From an uncultured Desulfovibrio sp. (GTDB lineage: Bacteria > Desulfobacterota > Desulfovibrionia > Desulfovibrionales > Desulfovibrionaceae), in assembly GCA_944324555.1 (NCBI GenBank), contig CALUWU010000003.1, positions 1 through 39,848 on the forward strand: 39,848 nucleotides of DNA, read 5' to 3'. Under the pieces are notes generated by a model. It was not told the DNA's origin, did not search any database, and saw only the letters and a program-made list of their open reading frames with translations. This document shows, piece after piece, positions 15,827 through 24,185 of the stretch. Numbering within the stretch: the first letter of the stretch is position 1; each line of letters opens with the position of its first letter. Both the position numbers and the translations under genes were made by a program.

Positions 15827-17362
15827 ATGCTGTTCACTTCCTATTCCTTTCTCTTCCTGTTTCTGCCCCTGCTTCTGCTGGCGTGGCGCCTGACCGCTTC
15901 CGGCGCGCCGTCGTTCCTGCATCTTGTGCTGCTGTTCTTTTCAGCCGTGTTCTACGCGCTGTGGGGGCCGGCCTTCTTCCTTCTGCTGGCGGCGCTCGTC
16001 GCCGCCAACTATGCGTTCGCCCTGGCCCTCGCGCAGCCCGGCGAGCGGCGGACGCGCCCCGGGCGCAGGGGGCTCTTCGCGCTGGCGCTGTGCGTCAATA
16101 TCGCCCCGCTGATCTGGTTCAAGTATTCGGGCTTTCTGGCCGGAATCATCATGCAGGCGACAGGCTGGGAATTCGCCTTCACGCCGCCGCCGCTGCCCGT
16201 GGGCATCTCGTTCTATACCTTCATCCAGATAGCGTGGCTGACGGGCGTGTACCGCCGTCAGATCGTGCCGGAGGGAGCCCTGCGGCACGCTCTTTTCGTC
16301 TCCTGCTTCCCCTACGTCATGTCCGGGCCCATCGTGCGTTACGAGCAGCTCGGGCCGCAGTTTGACGCGCTCGGCATGGCTTCTCCCCGGCAGCTGGGCA
16401 TGGGCGCGGCGCTTTTTGTCATGGGCATGGCCAAGAAGGTCCTGATCGCGGATTCGCTGGCGCCGTACGCCAACGCCGTGTTCAACGCGGCAGAACGGGG
16501 CTTCCCCCTGAGCGGCGCCGAAGCCTGGGCGGGATCGCTCTGCTACAGCTTTCAGCTGTATTTCGACTTTTCGGGCTATACGGACATGGCGCTGGGCATC
16601 GGGCTCTTGCTCGGGCTGAACCTGCCGGAAAACTTCAATTCGCCCTACAAGTCGACGGGCATCGTGGATTTCTGGCGGCGCTGGCATATCAGCCTTGGCG
16701 CGTGGCTGCGCGATTTCCTCTATATCCCCTTGGGCGGGAGCCGGGCCGGGCGCCTGCGGCAGTACCGCAACCTCTTTCTTACCATGCTGATTGGCGGCGC
16801 GTGGCACGGCGCCGGCTGGACCTTCATCGTCTGGGGCGCGCTGCACGGCTTCATGCTGGCCGTCAATCACTGGTTCCGGTCTCTGGTCAAGGGAAGCGCC
16901 GGGGAAATGCTTATGAACAGCGCTCCCATGCGCTTCCTCTGCGCCGCGATAACCTTCCTCTGCATCAACTGGTGCTGGGTCGTCTTCCGGGCTTCGACGC
17001 TGGACGGCGCGCGCAGGGTCTTTGAAGCCATGTTCGGCCTGCCCGACGCCGTCGGGGCCGTGGACGGCGGTCCCCTTGAGGGGGCCGCGGGCATGGCGCG
17101 CATCATGCCCAACGGCTACGTTTCCGGCTGGGAACCCGTGGCCCTGCTCCTGACGAGCGCCTTTGTGGTCTGGTGCCTGCCCAATTGCCGGCGTCTGCTT
17201 CAGGATTGCCGGGAAGGGGGCGCCGGCGGCGAAAGCCTGGCCCTGTCTTTTGGCTTCTCCGGCGTCCGGGGGCTGCTGTGGGCGGCGTTTCTGGCCGTGC
17301 TGGCGGGCTTGTCCCTGCTGATGCTGACCCGCAAGGCGGTCTTTCTCTATTTTCAATTCTAG
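15827..17362 (+). CDS. MBOAT O-acyltransferase, AlgI-like
   Basis: The 511-residue integral membrane protein belongs to the AlgI/DltB/PatA group, which moves acyl groups (usually acetyl) across the membrane for attachment to exopolysaccharide or peptidoglycan. Signatures are PVGISFYTFIQIAW, SCFPYVMSGPIVRYEQLGPQ and FQLYFDFSGYTDMALG. The family histidines are in RRWHISLGAWLRDFLYIPLGG (about residue 286) and GGAWHGAGWTFIVWGALHG (about residue 326). The ATG at 15827 begins the first membrane helix; GGGAGG lies 15 bases upstream, rather far. It is followed after 12 bases by an SGNH-like partner, as algI is by algJ/algX. No polymer synthase genes are nearby, so the acceptor is unknown. Confidence 0.93.
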   Translation: MLFTSYSFLFLFLPLLLLAWRLTASGAPSFLHLVLLFFSAVFYALWGPAFFLLLAALVAANYAFALALAQPGERRTRPGRRGLFALALCVNIAPLIWFKYSGFLAGIIMQATGWEFAFTPPPLPVGISFYTFIQIAWLTGVYRRQIVPEGALRHALFVSCFPYVMSGPIVRYEQLGPQFDALGMASPRQLGMGAALFVMGMAKKVLIADSLAPYANAVFNAAERGFPLSGAEAWAGSLCYSFQLYFDFSGYTDMALGIGLLLGLNLPENFNSPYKSTGIVDFWRRWHISLGAWLRDFLYIPLGGSRAGRLRQYRNLFLTMLIGGAWHGAGWTFIVWGALHGFMLAVNHWFRSLVKGSAGEMLMNSAPMRFLCAAITFLCINWCWVVFRASTLDGARRVFEAMFGLPDAVGAVDGGPLEGAAGMARIMPNGYVSGWEPVALLLTSAFVVWCLPNCRRLLQDCREGGAGGESLALSFGFSGVRGLLWAAFLAVLAGLSLLMLTRKAVFLYFQF

Positions 17363-17374
17363 GCGGGGAGCCGC

Positions 17375-19960
17375 ATGTCAAAACAGAACGAAGAATCCCT
17401 TTCCTCCTTGCGCCGCGCCCGCCCGCAACGGCAGTCCCTTTCCGACGCGTCCGCCGGAGACGCCGCGGACGATACGGGCAGGGACGTCATCGTGCCTTCC
17501 TTCCTCTGGGAGCCGCCGCGCGAAGACGCGGCGTCCGAGGCTTCGTCGTGGAAGGAAGAACCCGCGCCCGTGCGGCGGCGGCCGCCCCTTTCCGCTGAAA
17601 GGACGCTTCCGGAAACGCCGCCCGTGCCCCTTGATCGGGAAGAAGGGCGGCGGGACGCGGAGGACGACGATTTCACGCCGCACGGCGGGCGCGCCTATGT
17701 CTTCACGTCGCGCGCCGGGCGGAAAACCCTGGACAGGGCGGACGTTTCCGAGGCCTTCGAGGCCGCGCAGCCGCCTCTCCGGGAACATTCCGCCGCCGGT
17801 TCCGGCGCGACCGGACGGACGGCGGCGGCTTCCCCGTCGCCGGGAGAGACGGACGCTCCCCCGAGGCGCGCGGACGACGCGCCGGACGCTCATGCGGAGT
17901 CTTCCGACATCTGGTCCAGGGCCGACGTCCATGAACCGCTGGAAGCGTCCTGGCACGACGACGGCGAGAGAAGCCGCAATATGGCGGCGTCTCTGGTCCG
18001 GCGCGAGGAAAACCGTCGCAGTCTGGCGGCGGCGCTGGAGGCGCTGGACGCCTTGCCGCACGCGGTGGACGACGAGGACGATCCGGAGGACGGCGGCGTT
18101 TCGCCGGCCGCGCTGGCCAGCGGCGAGGAAGATCGCCGCGAGCTGGAAGCGGCGCTGGCGGCGCGCGGCATCGCGCCGCGCCGTCCTTTCAGGCGGGAAC
18201 CGGCGCGCCGCCTGAGCGACGACATGGCCCCGCCCGTTTCCGGCGCCGAAGAGCCCGCGCGCCGCGCGGAAAGGCGGGACGACGCGCGGGAAACCGCCGG
18301 GCCGCTGCGCGACGACATGATTTTTTCGGGGGCGTCCTCCGTCTGGGCGACCGAGGAGCCCGACGGCGTTTCGGCGGCGGCGCTGGCCAGCGGCGAGGAA
18401 GATCGCCGCGAACTGGAAGCGGCGCTGGCGGCGAGCGGCATTGCGCCGCGCCGGACTGAAGAGCGGCGCGAGCCCGCGCCGCCGCCGCGCGCCGGCGAGG
18501 CGCCCGTTTCCGCCGCGCCCGCGCCGTTCCGGGACGACGCGGAAGTCGGCGGAACGCCGGAAGAAACGTCTCCGGCGCCGGAGTCCCCCCGGGACGACGC
18601 TCCCGCCGATTTTGCCGCGACGCCGGACGGCTTTCTCGCCGGGGCCGGAACGGCGGACGACGAGATCCGGGACGCGTCCGGAGGCGAGAGAGATGGGGCC
18701 GCGCCCGCCGGCGACGAGCCGGAGAGCGGAGAGCGAAGCGATCCGCCGGAACCGCCCCGCCCGCCGGAACCGGCGGACGCCGGGCTGCGCTGGCTGCGGC
18801 GCTTTTTCCTGGCGCTGGCCCTGCTGGCCGTCGTGACGCTCGGCCTCTTGCTCCCGTATTCCTTCTGGTGGGTCTATGCGAGCGGCGACGTGGCCGTGGA
18901 GCGGGCCGTCGCCATGCAGGCCGAAGGCAAGTTCGCCATTTTCGGCTCCGGCGTTTCCCAGGACTTTGTGGATTACAAGCTGCGGCTTTATGAGGCGGTC
19001 AAGCCGGAAATCGCGGTGATTGGTTCCTCGCGCGTCATGCAGTTCCGGGGAAGCAACTTCCGCCAGTCCTTCGTCAACGTGGGCGGCACTGCGGGGAACC
19101 TGTCCGTGCTGCGCTCCACCATCGACGCCATGCTCAAGGCGCACCGGCCCAAGGCCGTGATTATCGGTCTGGATTTCTGGTGGTTTTCCAGAAACTGGCA
19201 GAAGGACCCCTTTGCGCCGGAGCCGCCCACCAGCGGCACGTACGTCTACGATCTGGAAACGCTCAAGGCGCCGTGGAAATGGCTGCTGGAAGGCAAGATC
19301 GGCTGGGGAGACTTCTTTGCGCCGCTGACGGGCCGGTTCCGCGACGATCGTTTCGGCATCATGGCCCAGCGCAGCGACGACGGTTTCGCCTCCGACGGCT
19401 CATGGCACTATACGGCGGACGCGACGGGACGGCAGCGGCCGTTCGATTACCGTTTCGGCGACACGCTCAAGCAGGTGCGCTACGGGATCAAGGCCTTCGC
19501 GCCCGCGTCCGAGCTGAGCGAGGCGCATCTGGACGCCTTTGCCGAAATCTACTGCCGTCTGAAGTCGCGGGGCATTCAGACCTACGTGTTCATCGCGCCG
19601 CTGTCGGCGACGGTGCTGGACGCCATGCGGGAACGGCAGGCGGACTATCCGCATCTGTTCAATCTGTACGCGGCCCTGATGGAGCGGGGCATCGACGTCA
19701 TGGACTTTACCGATCCGCGCAAGTTCGGTTCCTCGGACTGCGAATTCGTGGACGGTTTCCACGGCGGCGAGGTGACCTATACGCGGATTCTGCGCGATCT
19801 CGTGGATCGCTACCATTCCCTGGTGGCCTATGTGGACGTTGAGCGCGTCAACCGCGTGCTCAAGGAGTGGAAGGGCCACGCGACGGTCTACGACGAGCGG
19901 GTGACGACGCTGCCGGAAACGGACTTCATGGACATGTCCTGCCCGAAGAAGCAGCGCTAG
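17375..19960 (+). CDS. SGNH/AlgJ-like acyl-transfer partner with long disordered N-terminus
   Basis: The 861-residue protein has three parts. Residues 1 to about 470 are low-complexity, rich in Arg, Asp, Glu, Ala and Pro, with internal repeats and no recognisable domain. One membrane helix follows (FFLALALLAVVTLGLLLPYSF, about 475-497). The remaining 360 residues are extracytoplasmic with an SGNH/DltD-AlgJ-like pattern: IGSSRVMQF near residue 549 as the nucleophile block and DGFHGGE near 793 as the Asp/His block. It starts 12 bases after the AlgI-like gene with GGGGAG upstream, so the two should act together: the MBOAT exports the acyl group and this protein passes it to the acceptor. The N-terminal half is much longer than in AlgJ or AlgX and should lie in the cytoplasm. 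Its role is unknown. Confidence 0.8.
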   Translation: MSKQNEESLSSLRRARPQRQSLSDASAGDAADDTGRDVIVPSFLWEPPREDAASEASSWKEEPAPVRRRPPLSAERTLPETPPVPLDREEGRRDAEDDDFTPHGGRAYVFTSRAGRKTLDRADVSEAFEAAQPPLREHSAAGSGATGRTAAASPSPGETDAPPRRADDAPDAHAESSDIWSRADVHEPLEASWHDDGERSRNMAASLVRREENRRSLAAALEALDALPHAVDDEDDPEDGGVSPAALASGEEDRRELEAALAARGIAPRRPFRREPARRLSDDMAPPVSGAEEPARRAERRDDARETAGPLRDDMIFSGASSVWATEEPDGVSAAALASGEEDRRELEAALAASGIAPRRTEERREPAPPPRAGEAPVSAAPAPFRDDAEVGGTPEETSPAPESPRDDAPADFAATPDGFLAGAGTADDEIRDASGGERDGAAPAGDEPESGERSDPPEPPRPPEPADAGLRWLRRFFLALALLAVVTLGLLLPYSFWWVYASGDVAVERAVAMQAEGKFAIFGSGVSQDFVDYKLRLYEAVKPEIAVIGSSRVMQFRGSNFRQSFVNVGGTAGNLSVLRSTIDAMLKAHRPKAVIIGLDFWWFSRNWQKDPFAPEPPTSGTYVYDLETLKAPWKWLLEGKIGWGDFFAPLTGRFRDDRFGIMAQRSDDGFASDGSWHYTADATGRQRPFDYRFGDTLKQVRYGIKAFAPASELSEAHLDAFAEIYCRLKSRGIQTYVFIAPLSATVLDAMRERQADYPHLFNLYAALMERGIDVMDFTDPRKFGSSDCEFVDGFHGGEVTYTRILRDLVDRYHSLVAYVDVERVNRVLKEWKGHATVYDERVTTLPETDFMDMSCPKKQR
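18091..18183 (+). repeat. Internal in-frame repeat, unit 1
   Basis: This unit encodes ALASGEEDRRELEAALAA plus flanks in the disordered part of the SGNH-like protein. It differs from unit 2, exactly 270 bases downstream, at about six of 93 bases. A more diverged relative (SLVRREENRRSLAAALEA) precedes it at about 17990-18050. Confidence 0.9.
18361..18453 (+). repeat. Internal in-frame repeat, unit 2
   Basis: This is the second near-identical copy of the 31-codon unit, 90 codons after the first. The low divergence, compared with the unrelated sequence between the units, suggests a recent duplication or gene conversion. Confidence 0.9.
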
Positions 19961-19990
19961 CCCGGACGCGCCCCTCCGGCGGAGGCGCCG

Positions 19991-20026
19991 CCCTCCCGCC
20001 GGAGCGTCCGTTCTCCGGCGGGAAGG
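19991..20026 (+). terminator. GC-rich hairpin after the acyltransferase operon
   Basis: CCCTCCCGCCGGAG pairs with CTCCGGCGGGAAGGG around a short loop, 30 bases past the stop codon. There is no T run, so it may be a processing or Rho-assisted end rather than an intrinsic terminator. Confidence 0.45.
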
Positions 20027-20104
20027 GGGCCGGTTGCGGGAAACCGACCGCAAGGTAGCGGATTCCCTCTTGCTCTTGATTGAAGGTAAGGGTAGTTTCC
20101 ACCT

Positions 20105-21424
20105 ATGAAAAACATTGCTGTGCATCGTTGTCGGCGCGCCGCTCTCGCCTGGGGGGGCTGTCTGCTGCTGGTGTTGTCTCCGCTGTCCGCGGCGTATGGC
20201 GCCGCGCCCGTTTCGGCGGACGAGGCCGCAAAAATCGTTCATGACGCGCGCGGTCTGCCGCCGCTTCCGGCAACCGACGCCGGCGTCGCGCCCGAGGGGG
20301 CCCTGCTGACCACGCCGCCGCTGGAAGCGCCGGCAACGCCGGGGGCTCTGGCCTCGCCGCCGCCGGAAAGCGTCGCGGCCGACGCGGCGGGAAAGGGCGG
20401 TCTGACGCCGGAAGAACTCCGCGCGCTGGAGTCGGCCTACGACGCGGCCCGCAAGTCCGGCGACATGGTCGAGGCCCGCAACGCGCTGGAGCAGCTGGCG
20501 CGTCGCGGCGACGCGCGCGCGATGAACCGTCTGGGGCTGCTGTTCGACAGGGGGCTCGGCGTGGAGCCCGACGCGGGACGCGCCGTCTACTGGTTCGCCC
20601 GCGCGGCGGCGGCCGGAGACGCGGCCGGCATGGCCAATTACGGCCGGATGCTTCAGGAAGGCAAGGGCGTTTCGCCCGATCCGCGCGAAGCGGCCCGCTG
20701 GCTCTATCTGGCGGCCAAGCAGGGACAGCGCGAAGCGCAGTACAACCTCGGGCTCATGTACGAGCGCGGGCACGGCGTGCCCCGCGACGACAAGGCCGCC
20801 GCGGCCTGGTACAGCAGGGCGGCGGCTCAGGACCAGCCCCAGGCCCTGGCGCGTCTGGGACACTTTTTTCGTACCGGCACGGGGGTTGCCAAAAACATTC
20901 CCCGCGCTACATTATTGCTTCTCGGGGCGGCCATGGCCGGCAGCGAGGACGCCATCCGCGAACTGAAGGAACTGGCGGAGGAAAAACCCGCCAAAACGGA
21001 AGCCGTCATGTTCGGCCAGCGTCTTGACGCGACCGATCGCGCGGCCATGCGAAAGGCGCTGCGAGCCGCGGGGCTGCGCCCCACGCGCGAATCCGACGAT
21101 TTTGTCTGCGACGTTTACGACCCCGCCGGGAAGGTGCCCGGCGCTGCGCAGGTCGCGGCCTGCTACGGCCCCGCCCGGAGCGAGGCGCCCGCCCGCCTGG
21201 GGTTTCTGAAAATTGACTATCCCGCGACCGGCCCTGAATTCGTGAAGCGGCTGAACGCCATGATGGCGGATCGCTTCGGCCCCGCGTCCGCCGAAGAATC
21301 CGGCGATGCGCACCTCTGGAATCTGGGGGATATCGTCATCGCGACGCAATACGCGCCCGATCATCAGCAGGTCGGTCTTATGTATATGGTTCCCGAAGTA
21401 TATCATTTGACGCAGGCCAGATAG
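20105..21424 (+). CDS. Secreted Sel1-repeat (TPR-like) protein
   Basis: The 439-residue protein has a signal peptide (ALAWGGCLLLVLSPLSAAYGA) with a cysteine inside the hydrophobic core but no clear lipobox. An Ala/Pro-rich stretch to about residue 100 is followed by four to five Sel1 repeats: ARAMNRLGLLFDRGLGV, AAGMANYGRMLQEGKGV, REAQYNLGLMYERGHGV and PQALARLGHFFRTGTGV. The last 150 residues (from about AVMFGQRLDATDR) form a separate C-terminal domain that I do not recognise. Sel1 proteins are adaptors for envelope assembly or signalling. It ends 57 bases before the receiver-TPR gene, so the two may be cotranscribed. The start has only weak ribosome-binding support. Confidence 0.8.
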   Translation: MKNIAVHRCRRAALAWGGCLLLVLSPLSAAYGAAPVSADEAAKIVHDARGLPPLPATDAGVAPEGALLTTPPLEAPATPGALASPPPESVAADAAGKGGLTPEELRALESAYDAARKSGDMVEARNALEQLARRGDARAMNRLGLLFDRGLGVEPDAGRAVYWFARAAAAGDAAGMANYGRMLQEGKGVSPDPREAARWLYLAAKQGQREAQYNLGLMYERGHGVPRDDKAAAAWYSRAAAQDQPQALARLGHFFRTGTGVAKNIPRATLLLLGAAMAGSEDAIRELKELAEEKPAKTEAVMFGQRLDATDRAAMRKALRAAGLRPTRESDDFVCDVYDPAGKVPGAAQVAACYGPARSEAPARLGFLKIDYPATGPEFVKRLNAMMADRFGPASAEESGDAHLWNLGDIVIATQYAPDHQQVGLMYMVPEVYHLTQAR

Positions 21425-21481
21425 CTTGCCGCATTGTTTCGGCGCGGGGCGGTTCCCGTCGCCGGTGTGTACGGAGGATAC

Positions 21482-22942
21482 ATGCAAGATAAAGCCAAAG
21501 GTTTGGCGCAGCGCATGGCGTTGCGGCAGGTCGAAAGGAGTATGGGCAAGGAGCAGGGCGAGCAGGCCATGCAGCAGCATGGCGAGGCCGTCAAGGAATA
21601 TCTGAGCGACAACGGGCACATCATTTGCGTCTGTGAAGATCTGCGGCTGCACAATCTGCTGCGCTCCACGCTGTGCCAGTCCCTGGGGCTTCCCCAGACG
21701 GTGCTGAGTCTGACGCAGGACGCCGACAACCTTGTGCGCCTTGTCCGCAACAAGTGCGTTGACAACGCCGCGCCGCTGCTGCTGTGCGATCTCAACGTGA
21801 ACGGGCACGACATGTGCTATGTGGTGCGGCTGCTGAAGAACGGCTTTCCCGAACTGCGTATCGCCATGCTGAGCGCGGAAACCGACGAAGGCCGCATCGC
21901 CATGCTGCAGGAAGCCGGGGCGGGGCAGTGCTTCTCGCGTCCCACCGAAAGCCAGGAACTGCTGGAGCGGATCGCGTCCTGCATCTACACCTACGGCAAG
22001 ATTGATCGCATGCTCGACTGGGCGCGCACGCTTCTGGATCAGGGCGAACATCTCAGCGCCCTGCAGGTCTGCAAGAAGGCGCTGGACGCCAAGGGCAATT
22101 CCACGGCCGTCCTGCTGACCATCGGCGACGTTTTCCGGGCCATGGGCCAGATGGAAAAGGCCTGCGAGGCCTACGAAAACGCCAGCCGCGGTTCAAGCAC
22201 CAATCTGGAGCCCCTGCGCCGTCTGGCCGATATCTACAAGGACTTGAACAATCCGCGCAAGCGTCTGGCCTATCTGGAGCGCCTCGATCAGCTGGCGCCC
22301 TTCAGCGTGGAGCGCAAGCTGGCCATCGGCGGCATCTATGTGGCGCTCAACAATATGGAGCAGGCGCGCAAGAGCTTCAATCAGGGCATAGAGCTTGCCG
22401 GACGCGAAGCCATGGCGCAGGTGGGCGAAGTGGCCTTCCGCGTGGCCGACGCCGTGGCCGAGAACGACGCGGAAATGGCCATTGCCTACTGGCGCAAGGG
22501 GCTGGACGCCAAGCGCGGCATGCTCAACCTTGACGACATGCACGCGCTCAATCGCCTCGGCATGAGCCTGCGCCGCGAAGGCCGCTGGCAGGAAGCCTGC
22601 GAGGAATACCGCAAGGCCCTGCAGACCATGCCCGACAACGGCACGCTGTACTACAACATGGCCATGGCCTTTGTGGACGGCAAGGATTTCGAATCCGCCC
22701 GCACGGCCGTGCTCAAGGCCCTGAGCCTGAGCCCCAGCCTGCCGCGCAAGTCCGCGGGAGCGGCCTACAACATGGCCGTGGTCTTTGCGGAACTCAAGGA
22801 TAACGTGCACGCTCTGCCCCTGCTGCGCGTGGCCCTGGAGCTGGACCCCGACAACGATCAGGCCCAGGCCCTGCTGGACAAGCTGTCCGGAACGCAGGAC
22901 GGCGCGGCGGCGCCCGCGCCCGCGGAGGAAGACGAGGCCTAG
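21482..22942 (+). CDS. Response-regulator receiver domain fused to TPR repeats
   Basis: The 486-residue cytoplasmic protein starts at the ATG at 21482 behind GGAGG. After about 35 residues comes a CheY-like receiver: acidic pair in CVCED, likely phosphoacceptor in LLLCDLNVNG, S/T position in MLSAETDEG. The normally invariant lysine is replaced by arginine (CFSRPTE instead of KP). From about residue 180 to the end are six or more TPR units, for example HLSALQVCKKALDAKGN, ACEEYRKALQTMPDNGTLYYNMAMAF and ALPLLRVALELDPDNDQAQALL. It has no output domain for DNA or catalysis, so it probably acts by protein binding. Its partner is not evident. Confidence 0.85.
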   Translation: MQDKAKGLAQRMALRQVERSMGKEQGEQAMQQHGEAVKEYLSDNGHIICVCEDLRLHNLLRSTLCQSLGLPQTVLSLTQDADNLVRLVRNKCVDNAAPLLLCDLNVNGHDMCYVVRLLKNGFPELRIAMLSAETDEGRIAMLQEAGAGQCFSRPTESQELLERIASCIYTYGKIDRMLDWARTLLDQGEHLSALQVCKKALDAKGNSTAVLLTIGDVFRAMGQMEKACEAYENASRGSSTNLEPLRRLADIYKDLNNPRKRLAYLERLDQLAPFSVERKLAIGGIYVALNNMEQARKSFNQGIELAGREAMAQVGEVAFRVADAVAENDAEMAIAYWRKGLDAKRGMLNLDDMHALNRLGMSLRREGRWQEACEEYRKALQTMPDNGTLYYNMAMAFVDGKDFESARTAVLKALSLSPSLPRKSAGAAYNMAVVFAELKDNVHALPLLRVALELDPDNDQAQALLDKLSGTQDGAAAPAPAEEDEA

Positions 22943-22966
22943 AGGCTTCCGCATCATGTTTTTTGA

Positions 22967-23027
22967 GGGGGAAGAAACCCTTTTTGCCGTTCGCGGCAAA
23001 AGGGGATTTCTTCCCCCGTCTTCTTTT
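22967..23027 (+). terminator. Intrinsic terminator after the receiver-TPR gene
   Basis: GGGGGAAGAAA at 22967-22977 pairs with TTTCTTCCCCC, and an inner CCCTTTTTGCCG/CGGCAAAAGGGG stem closes on TTCG. The tail is GTCTTCTTTT. It is one of the strongest terminators in the window. Confidence 0.9.
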
Positions 23028-23110
23028 CGTATCCCGGCGACGTTTGCGGTGAAGCCGTTTCAGCGTTTCCCGGTCCGGTTTCCCTGCCGGAGCGACGCCT
23101 GCCGGCCCTC

Positions 23111-23139
23111 TTGACGCCGTGTCCGCCGACGTGTATTCT
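23111..23139 (+). promoter_or_regulatory. Sigma-70 promoter for rpmH-rnpA
   Basis: TTGACG (23111-23116), a 17-base spacer and TATTCT (23134-23139). The start is predicted near 23146, giving a leader of about 210 bases before rpmH. Confidence 0.7.
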
Positions 23140-23161
23140 GCAGCCTCCTGGACAAATTTTG

Positions 23162-23228
23162 CCTGAAATGCATTGGCATTTCAGGCCTTGTGTCGCCTTC
23201 GTCGCGGGAAAAACGCCTGTTTTTCCCG
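23162..23228 (+). ncRNA. Two-hairpin element in the rpmH leader
   Basis: GCCTGAAATGC pairs perfectly with GCATTTCAGGC around ATTG (23162-23187). CGGGAAAA pairs with TTTTCCCG (23206-23228). The second hairpin and the GCATTTCA string echo the dispersed repeat of 36041-36090, so this may be a partial copy or a leader control element for L34 and RNase P protein synthesis. Confidence 0.5.
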
Positions 23229-23356
23229 GATGCGGGCAGGGCGTCCGTCACGAACGGCCGCCGGAGCAGGCGCGTCCGTCTGCTCCTCCAATACAACAAG
23301 AACCCGTCGCGGGCGTTCCGGCGTCCGACGCGGCGGGCTTCAGCAAGGAGCGTATC

Positions 23357-23491
23357 ATGAAAAGAACTTATCAGCCCAGTAAGGTCAGACGGGCTCGCAC
23401 TCACGGTTTTCGCGCGCGTATGGCGACGCCCAGCGGTCGCGCGGTGCTGCGCCGTCGTCGCGCCAAGGGACGCAAGCGTCTGAGCGCCTAA
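23357..23491 (+). CDS. rpmH: 50S ribosomal protein L34
   Basis: The 44-residue, strongly basic protein [20 protein letters not shown]... is a standard bacterial L34, including [32 protein letters not shown] lies six bases before the ATG. As in most bacteria it is immediately followed by rnpA, here with only two bases between the stop and the next start, so the two are certainly cotranscribed. It begins the conserved rpmH-rnpA-yidD-yidC-jag-mnmE block. Confidence 0.98.
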   Translation: MKRTYQPSKVRRARTHGFRARMATPSGRAVLRRRRAKGRKRLSA

Positions 23492-23493
23492 TT

Positions 23494-23934
23494 GTGGAAA
23501 GGGGGCTTCCCCTGCGCTCCGCTGCGGGCGAAAACGCGCAACGTCTCGCCTGGCCGAGAGAAAATCGTATTTTGCGGCGCGCCGAATATACGGCGTGCTA
23601 CGAGGGCGGCCGACGTTTCCACACGGAACATTTCATAGTTTTCGTCCGCTTTGGGCGGGGCGAAAGCCCCGCCCCGGCGCGTCTGGGAGCAGCCGTTTCC
23701 CGCAAGGTCGGCAAGGCCGTCCTGCGCAACCGGATCAAGCGGCTGCTGCGAGAATTTTTTCGGCATTACGTCCGTCGCATTCCCGACGGCACGGATATTG
23801 TCGTCGTTGCCAAGAAACAGGCCGGAGAGGCCGCGCTGCGCCAGGCCGATGTGGATCGGCAGCTGGGCGCGGCGCTGCGGCGCGCGGAAAGAGACGCCCG
23901 GCACGAAGGGCGTCAGGCGCCGGCTCGGTCATGA
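23494..23934 (+). CDS. rnpA: Ribonuclease P protein component
   Basis: RnpA is the protein subunit of RNase P, which matures tRNA 5' ends. The 146-residue protein shows PRENRILRRAEYTACYEGGRR, the normal start of RnpA homology, and the hallmark AVLRNRIKRLLREFFR, then TDIVVVAKKQA. The GTG at 23494, two bases past rpmH, is the only reasonable start; it adds about 20 residues before the usual homology and has no Shine-Dalgarno sequence, so translation probably depends on termination at rpmH. The Arg-rich C-terminal tail is variable in the family. Confidence 0.95.
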   Translation: MERGLPLRSAAGENAQRLAWPRENRILRRAEYTACYEGGRRFHTEHFIVFVRFGRGESPAPARLGAAVSRKVGKAVLRNRIKRLLREFFRHYVRRIPDGTDIVVVAKKQAGEAALRQADVDRQLGAALRRAERDARHEGRQAPARS

Positions 23935-24185
23935 CCTCCCTCCCGGGAGGCGCGTCCCGGCGCAGGCCGGAGAGCGCAGGCCGCGCCGCCGCGAAAGGGA
24001 CGCTTTTCGTCTTCTTTCGCGGGCAGCGCCCGCGACGCCTGAAGCGCGCGACGACGCACATTGGTTCTCAGCGAAGGTTTTCGCCGGAGAACGTATTCCG
24101 GCGTGTCCTGTTCGTGTCCTTTCGCGGCGGGACACGCCGTGCCTTTTGCGCCCCCTGCGCGGGGCCGCGGCAACGGGCTTGAGGC

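Larger units (their letters stand above)
22943..23356. other. Terminator and rpmH leader region (no gene)
   Basis: These 414 bases hold a strong terminator (22967-23027), a consensus-like promoter (23111-23139) and then a rpmH leader of about 210 bases with two strong hairpins. The leader resembles the left half of the intergenic repeats at 36041 and 39323. No credible protein gene was found. Confidence 0.75.

Noticed and set aside
22943-23356. Replication origin near rpmH
   Set aside because: rpmH-rnpA is often close to oriC, but I found no cluster of TTATCCACA-type DnaA boxes and dnaA/dnaN are not here.
23931-24182. 83-codon frame between rnpA and yidD
   Set aside because: The start/stop overlaps are attractive, but the product is Arg-rich low complexity, spans two inverted repeats and resembles no family. 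Kept only as a point to test.
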